NCBI GenBank assembly: GCA_013396635.1
Contig: WBMW01000147.1
Span: forward strand, 1,217,544-1,281,543
Source of the DNA: Penelope pileata
Taxonomy: Eukaryota > Chordata > Aves > Galliformes > Cracidae
Length of the DNA: 64,000 nt
Direction of reading: 5' to 3'
Shown here one piece after another: positions 51,455-61,200 of this stretch. The notes below the pieces were generated by a model that was not told the origin of the DNA, searched no databases, and saw only the letters and a program-made list of their open reading frames with translations. The first letter of the stretch is position 1. The number at the start of each line of letters is the position of its first letter. Made by a program: the position numbers and the translations under genes.

Positions 51455-54400
51455 CTGTAACATAGAGAGGTGGCACAGGGGACGGGAGAAAAGGGTGAAT
51501 ATCAGAATTAGTGCCTGCATGGGCTCATGCAACATTGATAGATGAGTGCAGTTCATGACATTACGTAGCTCACCACATATGGTTCTTTGACTAACATGAT
51601 GGCCACCGTCTCTGTGCATTTCTGAAAACAAATGTAATCACATGAATTTCATTTATTTACTTAACATTTGGAAGTCTTTATCTGCTTCCCTCATGAAACA
51701 GAAATGACTCCTTCCAAATTAATTCAAGTTGGATAGAAACAATCTAAGGAACATAGTAAACAACCACCTTAAAAAGGCATGTAGGGAATTACAGCCTGCA
51801 GCAGCACTTTCCATGCTCTGTGCGTGTAAGTGATTTGAAGTTGGGATGTGGAGGTCTCTGCTGGGGTGATGGAACAGGAGGAAGAGATCAGATATATTCT
51901 GTTCTTTTGACTTTCTTTGAGTTCCTCTTGCCTCCAGCCCACTGCCAAATTGGCTGCTGCCCTTCGGTGTCGTATTTGATAAGTGATGCTATTTGAAGAG
52001 ATGGGAAAGTTGGTTTCACTGTCACATAAAGCAATGGTACTGGTTGATATGACAGTAGTGTTTCTGAGCTGAGAGGAAGCAAATGAAACCAGCTACTCTG
52101 CCCCAGCAATCAGACACTGCTTGTCAGATTGACAAACATTATAATCCTCCTCTTGTGGAGGATTGTGCTGCCTGTGGCTTCTTTTATAGTTTCTTACTAC
52201 AACAACAGAAATAAGAGCTAAGACCCAAAAACGCATTATGACTCCTGATGGTGGACTACTCAAAATTAATCAATAAATCTGTTACCCATCAAATGCATAT
52301 AGTTTCTGGAGAAACACAGGATCAGCCCTGTGGGCACTGATTCCACCTGCCATCCTGTCATGTGGAGCAGAAGACGTTGAGAGATCACTTTCTGTGTTGC
52401 AGCTCAAAAACCCAGTAGGTAAATCCCACACAGGTATAATGAAGCATGATACTGGCTGTATTTTTTTCTGCCTTGCTCATTTCTAATCTCTACCAACGAT
52501 CCTGCGGGGATATAAGAGAGTACAGCACAAGAACTGACTCAGTAGTACTTGCTGAAAATCAAATGAACTCATGTTTGGGCTAAGGTTGTAACTGGGTTTG
52601 TGACTTTGGGTTAGCTTCTTTGATATCCATACTGATTTATGCCACCTAAGAATATAGCCCCTGAACTCTTGGCTGAACTCTTCTCAGCTCCATTTTTTTT
52701 TTTTTTTGGTATGGAGAAATCAAGTTCCTCTTTATCAAAGACCCAGTGGTTACCTTCTAGTCTCAACTCTCACGCTCCCTCCATAACTTTGTTTCTTTGG
52801 AGGAGAAAACCCTACAAATATTGAGGTGGTCCCCCTCAGCACCTTTCTTTAGGCAAGAAAAATACGAAGTGTCTACTGCTTGTAATGATCTCACATTTTA
52901 TAAGGTATGGAGTTTCTCTTAACTTCACTGGGAAGCTTAAAGATTATTTAATCCCCAAAATTCAGTGTATTCAAAATATGACATATTGTGAAATGGCATT
53001 TTTGTTAGTGTGGACTAGGATGAGTGCTTTTTCTATGGTATTTTGGATTAATCATATGTTGATAATTAGCTCATATATCTTCCACTGGAAATAAAGAGTA
53101 TGAGATTGCCAGTCTGCTGGCAGACAGCAATGTTCATCATAGTGAGTACAGATGCAACAAACATTGAATGAACAGTTTGTAAAATAGGGCTGCTGGTAAA
53201 TTGCCACAAAAGTGGGGAAAATAAATGCGGTTCATTTAATACAAAATTGCTGCACGGGGCATCTATTATTCAGTTTCCTTTAACACCACTGTTTGGTCTA
53301 TTTTGTATACCTTACTTACATTATGAAATGCATTAAGAAAAAGAGTATTTTTTTGTTATTGTACTGGAAACTGGAATTACTGAAATGGTGTTGCTGTCAT
53401 TACTATATGGTACAATAGTTTAGATTTCTTGAAAATATGTAATACTTTTTCAGGCAACATTGGTGCTTGTAAGGAATTTATTGACTGTGACAATACGTTT
53501 ACACTTGCTACATTGATAAATACTTGGAGTCAGGAGAGAAGACTGCCCATTTAAAGGAGCGTATGGCAGCCTGTGAAATTGCAGAGAGATCCCAATTTGT
53601 GATGGCTCCCTGCAGGTGAACCACTAAGTACCTTTAAAATCCTAATTCTAACTAATAGGTAGGGTGCTTTTGGTGTGAGTAACGTGATGACGAGTCCTAG
53701 ATATGAAGTGCTAAGTGAAGTCATTTACTAGGAAAAAATAACAGGATCAAGATACTGGTCAATTAGAAAGTTTTGTTTTGGTTCCAGGAAATCACTGCCC
53801 ATTTGATGGAAGAGTGTTGATCTATCCTTGTCAGATTTGTTTAGTGCTCTTAAGCAGTCTCCTGGCTTATAAATCACTTATACATTTCACATTTAATTTT
53901 GCATGATTCTGTCACGGAATTGCACAAAAAAGGCCTTTGGGGGTTGAGGAGGGACAGTAACTTGATTAGACTGATATCAAGAAGGATTTTCTCTGTGACC
54001 TTCAACAAATTGATATATGTAAGGAAGGTGCTATTGCTTTGTGGAGGGTCTGACATCTCTACAGACAACCTTGTTCGTTGAGATAACATTTGCTTCCCCT
54101 TTAAGGAGTCTGTTTCTCATATCTTGTTTCCTTGGAAGAGAAGATTATTAATTAAAATTTATACCTTGGAATCCAATCTTATAGTGCTCTGGTTACTTTA
54201 GAAAATATATTTATCAGTCTGTTTTAAAATTCAGGCTTATAATTAGCTGGACTGGAAAATAGCTCCAGGAGGACAATTGATTATATCAGAATCCCCAATG
54301 CCTGCTGATTGTCAATTCTCCACTCCCCCCCACAAACCCCAGAATTTTGCAGTCTAGATTTCTCACCACTTTGGTTTTGCTAAAACCTCTGCTTTTCAAC

Positions 54401-54656
54401 ATGGTCAACAGAGACCCATTCTATTGGATAGCAAAGAGTACCCTGAAGTTCCATTACTGACTGCGATTTTGTCAGCACCTCCCCAGCTACACAGAATAGC
54501 AGCAGGTGCACAAAACCTCCGGGGCTGCTTAAAACATGAAAAAAAACCAAACAAAGCCTTAAGGGCAAACAAGTTATGGATTTGATACATGTAAAACAGC
54601 CTGTTTTCCATAAAATATTTATTTCTTTAAATATTCATCAAGTTTAGTCACATTAC
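51455..54656 (-). other. BEGAIN: BEGAIN intron (about 3.2 kb)
   Basis: Runs from donor GAG|GTAATG (54657) to acceptor GTTACAG (51455). It holds a possible cassette exon at 51574-51621 (see findings), an 8-base-stem inverted repeat at 52143-52164 (AATCCTCC, 6-base loop, GGAGGATT) and an 18-base word shared with 39855 near 53626. No transposon was recognised. Confidence 0.85.
51574..51621 (-). other. Possible in-frame 48-base cassette exon in BEGAIN
   Basis: On the minus strand a pyrimidine-rich acceptor (TTTGTTTTCAG) precedes 51621 and a strong donor (GTGAGC) follows 51574. The 48 bases between are open in phase 0 and would insert KCTETVAIMLVKEPYV between LSE and LPSD. The following intron would be only 119 bases. 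I know of no such exon in mammalian BEGAIN. This is a prediction only, and chance splice-like words are common. Confidence 0.25.
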
Positions 54657-54740
54657 CTCAGAAAGTTTATGTGCCCTGTCGTAATTCTTGCTGCACTGGA
54701 GCAACTGAGCAGCTAAATTGCAGTCCTTCCTATAGAGCTC
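54657..54740 (-). CDS. BEGAIN: BEGAIN internal coding exon (coiled coil)
   Basis: The 84-base exon of 28 codons is in phase 0 at both ends. It reads ELYRKDCNLAAQLLQCSKNY then DRAHKLSE. It forms the end of the N-terminal coiled coil and the junction to LPSDFQERV. The donor is GAG|GTAATG. The acceptor is a long T tract ending in TAG, which on the plus strand is the A run at 54743-54770 containing two N bases. It is too short to appear as an open frame call, and identity comes from the conserved BEGAIN sequence. Confidence 0.94.
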
Positions 54741-57700
54741 CTAAAAAAAAAAAAAAAANNAAAAAAAAAAGCCTGTTTTTTAAAGTTTGCAGACAGCTTG
54801 TGGCTTTCAGCCTTTCTGTCATGCCTGAGAAATATTTTAGAATTTGACTTTGGGGAAGTTTGGAGCATACTTCAACTTTTAAACTCATTAGAATTTGTGT
54901 GGTGCTGAGAATTTTGTCCCTTTGCTCTGTGAGGGTTGATAAAATTACCAGAAATTAAACACTGTAGCTACAGAACAGTAATCTGCATTTCAAAAGATGA
55001 ATACTTACCATTAGGTACTTGACTTTATACTGTTAACATGCATGGAGCTATGAAAGCTAAAAAAACCGTGATATTTTAAGCAAAAAGAAAATGTAAGAAC
55101 AGATGATTTTTACTGAGTGTTATCCAGATCAGCACAGAGATACTACTTTCAGAAACGCTGAAAAAATCTTACGAGGCTGTGGGAGAAATTCACTGCAGAA
55201 ATATACATTGTATTTTTTTTTTTAAAAAATGTGCTTTGTTTCCTCATGAAATTTTCTTGCTGGTTCTTGACTCCTTACTCATCTTCCAGAGTATATTTAA
55301 CTATACATATACATTAAAATCTCACTGCAAATGTTTAATGCTACAGGACAACATATTTCTATTGGGTAAGAAACTATCATGAGAATTTCACAGAGGGAAA
55401 AAGAGAATTTAAATATGCCACTTAAATAACATTTGTATTGAATGACTCCCACAGCCTGTTTAATAGGAAAATTCTATAAGAGATTTGCCCTTAACTCATT
55501 TTTTATCTTAATTTAATTTAAGACACATGACTGCTACTTCATCCTTCAACCAATATCTTTGGGTCCCTGAGGATAAATGTTACATGTTGCTTCTGATCAA
55601 GGTGACATTAAAAACCAAGCTGACTTCCAAGTTGACTTTACAGGCAGCAATAAAAAAAGACAGACTAACATCAATGACAGCGGGCACTAGGCTGTGTTAA
55701 CTTGTGAAAATTAGAAATGTTTGTAAGGAAAAAGTGTTGAATATTGAAATTATTTGAATTTTCTCTTTTGATCATGTTATTTAATCACATGAAGATTTTT
55801 ATTGTTCTACATGTTCCTGTAAAAATGGATACATTTTCTGTAAAATGGTGGAAATCCCCCCTGCTATGAAATACCACTTTAAAGGTATTCTGTAATAAGA
55901 GGTTCAACAAGATGTTCCTGGGACTCTGTGAGACACGTGAGTAGTAAAAATATTTTTCCTATAATTAGTTGATTTATATCTTCATATTTAAGGATCCTTA
56001 GATACTTTCGTGTGTGTGTGTGTCTATGTGAACTTTCTGCGTTAAATGTACAGAGGAGATTTCATTTATGTAAGTCTTACATTTCATGTTAGTACACATT
56101 ATCTTTGTTCCTGAAAGCAGATACAACAGTAGGAATCCAATAATTCAATTTAGAATCAAAATCTATTGCATTTGTATGTGGTTCTGGCATGATACATGCA
56201 CATTAAACATGTAAGATTTTGCTATGCAATGTGTAGCATAGACAAGTCCCTTATGGCACATGAAAATGAAATCACACCTAAATCGAATCCTTTCTTTGAA
56301 AGCTGTGAGGCTCTGTTTCTGTGAAGTGGTTGCCATGGAGAGAACCAAAAGCATTTCTGATGCTATTTTTAGCTACTTTAAAAATTACTACCGAAACTAC
56401 TTACAAGTTGGATGTGCTGAATGTACTTTGTTCTCAACATTCTGTGACATGCTGCATGGCTGGAGCGACTTTAGGCCTTAAATATTTACCTGAATGGTGA
56501 CTAGCCATACCTGTGGCAACTAGAACAATAATCAACACTAAATTTCAAAAGTTTTTTTCATTGTCTAAAGTATTTTTTTTGCATCAAAAGTATCGTTTTA
56601 CATGTCCATGAAAGGAATAGTGGGAAATACAGTTGGAGGAAGAAATACGGCAAGACAAATACATGTTCTTCTTCAGTTTAATACTGTCTCTTCTTACAAG
56701 GTATAATATTAATGGATTGTTTCATAGTTCTTTTATTTAAACTTTGAAATTCAGTTTTACTTTCATTAGTGACCCTATAACTAGGGGCTGAATTTTGTCT
56801 GTGAATTGAGATCAACTATGAAGTAGTGGTAATGGTATTTCATGCTCTTGGACTGTAAAATAATATTCAGCTTAGTTCACAATAATTCTCTCTTGGAGGA
56901 ATACTATGTATTTCAGGTCAGACTGAGCTACCTTTTAAAAACTATCAGTATTGAAAACTCTTCTATAGAAATGGGCTCAGACCTGACTTCATGAAGTAGT
57001 GGAAATCTATGAATACTTATTGGGAAAGCTTTACCGTTTCTTTCCCCTCCATTTTAAATTTGAAATAACTCCACTGATTTCAGCTGGAATTAGTCCGAAT
57101 TTATACCTATGCTCCTTAAATGTAAAGTTAATCCATTGCATTTACCAGGTTCATTTAGCTATAGATATTAGAGTCATGAAGCAACTGTTGTTTCAACATA
57201 ACTTCTCTAAAAGTAGAAGATCAGATTGTAAACTCTTTGTTTCCATTGGAAAGTGGTTGATCACACAGGCACAATTCGCATCAGCAGGCATGTTAATGGG
57301 ATCAGATGCCTTCTGCTATGATTTTCATATGAAATATGGGAAGATTGAATGTAATATGTTGAAGAATGAGCATTAACAGAAACATCTTCTATAGGTGGTT
57401 TTTTTTCTTTTACTAGGTGTCTAAGGAATTACACAACAATGAGCTAAATGCTTCCTTTCTTTGCTGTCTTTATTAGATTTGTCCCTGAAAGGATTTCATG
57501 AGCTTGGTTGCCAGCTGCAGAACACAAGCTGGGTTCCTACTGTATTTAATGAAATGCAAGGTGACAATCATAAAATATATTTCCTGTTTCATTTCACACA
57601 GAGACAGGGAAAGTGTTAAACGTGAACCATAGCTGGGGAAAACCTGGCAATAATCTAAGAGACCAGGTTGCATCAATCCTACTTGCTAATAGTAGATGCC

Positions 57701-58152
57701 CTACTCATACTGGGCATCTCATGTCAGTGAGCAAAGACTGAAAGATCATGGTGGAAACTGTAGGGCTCTGTACTGTGCCTGCAAGCCTTACGATGAATTC
57801 TCACTCCTGATATGTCCACACTTCATGTCTGAACACGCGTCTACCAGTCTGCTGCATTATAGTTTGAAACCTATAGAAAACCCATTGTGGGAATATTGCT
57901 ATTTCTTAGAATATTCTTTTTCATCAGTTTTAGGTTAGACATAAGGAAAAAAACATCAGTAAAAAGTCTCCATAACTTCAGGAAAGTCAAAATTACAAAA
58001 TGTCGGAAACATCAAATACATATTTTAACTGTAGAGTTGGCAGTTACATTCAATGTAAGCAATAAGAAGTTAGTCTATAATTGTATAGGAAATGCATGGC
58101 CTGATTTATGTGTGAGTATAACTTCAAGATGTATCCATAATTAAATACTTAC
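54741..58152 (-). other. BEGAIN: BEGAIN intron (about 3.4 kb)
   Basis: Runs from donor AAT|GTAAGT (58153) to the T-tract acceptor at 54741-54743. It contains a short GT run near 56010-56022. No repeat family or extra exon is recognised. Open frames up to 125 codons (56999-57376, plus strand) have no domain features. Confidence 0.8.
54743..54770. repeat. A run with two N bases, abutting a BEGAIN acceptor
   Basis: 16 A, NN, 10 A. On the minus strand this is the polypyrimidine tract of the acceptor for the exon ending at 54740. Its length is unresolved in the assembly. Confidence 0.9.
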
Positions 58153-58260
58153 ATTGTCTTCTGACAACTTATCTATGGTCACCTTGGCCTCTATTAAGTG
58201 ATTATTAAGTGCAATTATTTCATGGCTCAAAGCCCGTTTTTCCTCTTCATAATGTTGACC
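58153..58260 (-). CDS. BEGAIN: BEGAIN internal coding exon (coiled coil)
   Basis: The 108-base exon of 36 codons is in phase 0. It reads GQHYEEEKRALSHEIIALNN then HLIEAKVTIDKLSEDN. The heptad-like spacing of leucine, isoleucine and alanine fits the N-terminal coiled coil that mediates self-association in the family. The acceptor is TTTTCTACACAG and the donor is AAT|GTAAGT. The next exon starts ELYRKD, giving the characteristic LSEDNELYRKDC join. The preceding exon should end in a phase-0 codon and was not found up to 64000. Confidence 0.95.
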
Positions 58261-61200
58261 CTGTGTAGAAAACGGAGTAGTCATTATTTTTTCTACTGTC
58301 AAAATATTTCACTGCAATACTCAAAGCTTGATGTCATTCTCAAACCTAGAGAAAAGCAAAACAGATCAATACTTTTTTTTTTTTTTTATCTTTTTTTTCT
58401 ATTTTTGCTCAGCAGATGAGGCAGTGTACTTTGAAAACATGAAGGTCAAATTAAACTCACACTAAGCACTGTCACAAAAGGCTCTAGCTAGACTGTGGAA
58501 AAGGATTCAGTTGAGCATCAGCTGTCCTTGTTCAGTACAAGCCGTAGTATCTAACCTAGATGAGGCTTGGGCTGCACTTAGCTTTTGCTACACGAGTGTT
58601 TCGGTTATGCTATTAGCTCCCATTCTCATTGGGGAAGAAGAACAATATTTAAAAAGGAAAGTAGCTGTGTCTGAGCCAATTTCTTTTTAGCTGTTGACTA
58701 TGCTGGCTGCTTTAAAAACCATGAGTGTTCATTTCTCAAGATGAATGTTTGCCTGATTGCGGGGTTAGCATGTGTACTAGCAGAATGTGACCCACTGTGG
58801 GATAATAAGAAAATAATCTGATTCAAATTTCTCGCTGCTCACCAATTTAATCTTGTTACCAGTAGGATGTAACCTTTTAGTATAAAGGTAAAGAATTTGG
58901 CAGGAAAATAAAGTGCCACTGGCTGTCCCCTCCCGGTATTCCATTTTCATATTGCTATGTTTATTGTACCACCTCATATACAAAAAAATATTTTGTAATG
59001 ATCATTTATAACCCTGCCTCCAGTCTTACTTTAGTATTAAAAATTATGGTAGCCTCCATGTGCTCTAGCTGGGATCAAGGCATCTGCCTTATACTCTATG
59101 CTGTACAAGACCACAATAAAAAGGTTTGCCAGCTATCTGGAGGGATATATTACAGAGCAGCATCGCAATAAGAACAGAAAGTAGGGTAAACTTTAATGTA
59201 CATCTGTTTTGTTTCATGAACCCACTCCAATGACAAGGTCACAATCGCACTTTCCATTTTCAGATTGTTAGAGTAATTCGTGATGGATTTTCTCCAGCGA
59301 GCTGATCATATTAGCTACTGAAACTTCCCAAATGCCATATTGCCAGGGTCAAACAAAAAACTTCCATCAACACATGCTCAGCATTGTCAGCTAGTTGACA
59401 GCAATGGGAGTTTGTGTCTTGAAGTCCAAATGAATATCAAAGTTAATTATCGAGCTGCAAAGCACCAGGCTATATTAAAGAAGAGTGATTAAATTGAAAG
59501 TGGCAACTCTCATCCTAAGCTGCCGATTAAAGAAAAACATGTTCTAAAATGGTCTAAGCAAACACTTAGTTTACTTTAAACTGCAGATATGATTGATGTG
59601 TCATTGAGAAGGTCTAACCTAGATTTTTTTAATGTTGTCTTTAATGTCACCCTATTTTGATTGTTAGATTTTCTGGGGACAGTCTGCTCCCACTCCTGGA
59701 GGCTGCTTGAGGCTCAAACCTCTCCCATTTTCACCTCCCTCTGACCAGCTTGCCAGCGCTCCTGCAAGCTGCCTGGGGACTGTCATGGAAAGCCAAAGCA
59801 TAGTTAAGAAAGCTCGCAGGAGCTTCAGTCTCACTGGTATGAATAAGACACACGATCTTAGGGGCTGTTTTTCAATTAGGCAGATTGACGTAGCTTTATA
59901 TGAGGCCCTTAACTGTCATTGATTTTAATGGGCACTAAACAGCTAGGCACTTTGTAAACCTCCTGGACATCTGTGCACCTCTAGAAATCTGTCTCCTTTG
60001 AGAGTGTGACTGAAGATTACATTTTCAAAGGTATTTAGCTGTGTAATGAGGTAGACAAGTGCTATATTGGCATCTCCAGCTACTTAAATAGCAGCGAAAA
60101 ATATGTCCCTTCAGTTTTCTATATTGTTTCAAGATTTGAAGGATCCAGGTCCACTGAGTGTAGGCTTAATCTTCCAAATAACTCTTTATATTGAAGATTT
60201 TATCAGTCCTTGAGTGACAAGTTGTCATCAATGCCAGGGCAGATGATTTGCAGGACCCCCTTTTGCTCTAAGTCTGATTTCAGTGAGTCTTGCTCTTGTC
60301 TAACCAAATTGAACTTGGCTTAATATGTTTTGCAGTTCAGGCAAGATTGTCTAATCTAGGATTTATAGGCTCAGCACAGAGAGAAACTCATAAAAAGGCA
60401 GCAGATTCAGGCTGTGGAAACAGTACTTTCCATTGCATTAAGTAATGCCGAATTGACGGAATTATGGTTTCATTTTATTTCAGTTACTGAAGCTTTTGGG
60501 CTGGCATTTTCCAGACTTTGTACCTGACTCAGTCTCATTTTTTTCAAAAAATATTTTATATTTGTTGAGCTGTAGAATTCACCTCAGTCCAAATTTATAC
60601 TATATATGTCAGGAGACAGACATCAAAGTCACAGCCATCTCAGTGCTGTGGAGAAGGGGGATGAGAAAGAAAGGCTGCTCCGGTTTTCTCCACCAGTATA
60701 TGTTAGCATCTTCCTCTTAAAAGCGTTGTTGACATAAACAAGGCATTTATGCCACTGTAGTAAAATGAGGTAGCTCAAGGGTGAATGGGACCCTGAAAGG
60801 CTTTGGCATTTTGACCACATACTTGGTGTCCCAGCGTCTCTACCTTTGAAAGTTCAGGGCTTCAGCTAGATGTTACTGTGATACAGCTGTGGGAACAATG
60901 GAGCAGAGGCCTGAGACCACCTCAGGAAAACAGTGCAGCTGGCAGATGGGGCATGGCAGTGCTGGATCACTGTGTTAAAAGGACTTCTGAGAACTGCAAC
61001 TTAGAGCTCCCCAGTTGCAGTCAGACAATCATTTTTCAGCAGCGATTATAAATGACAGAGTGGGATGGAAGGAGGAAGGGAATCATAATATCAATGCTGT
61101 GATTATATGTTACAAATAGAGATGCTTGTTTTACTTATAACCACCTTCTGCAGACCCCCTCTGTGCCTGGCAGCTGTTAGATGCTTGCTGTTAGACGCTG

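Noticed and set aside
56999..57376. 125-codon plus-strand frame within the BEGAIN intron
   Set aside because: No domain and no conserved-looking motif. An AT-rich region where such frames arise by chance.
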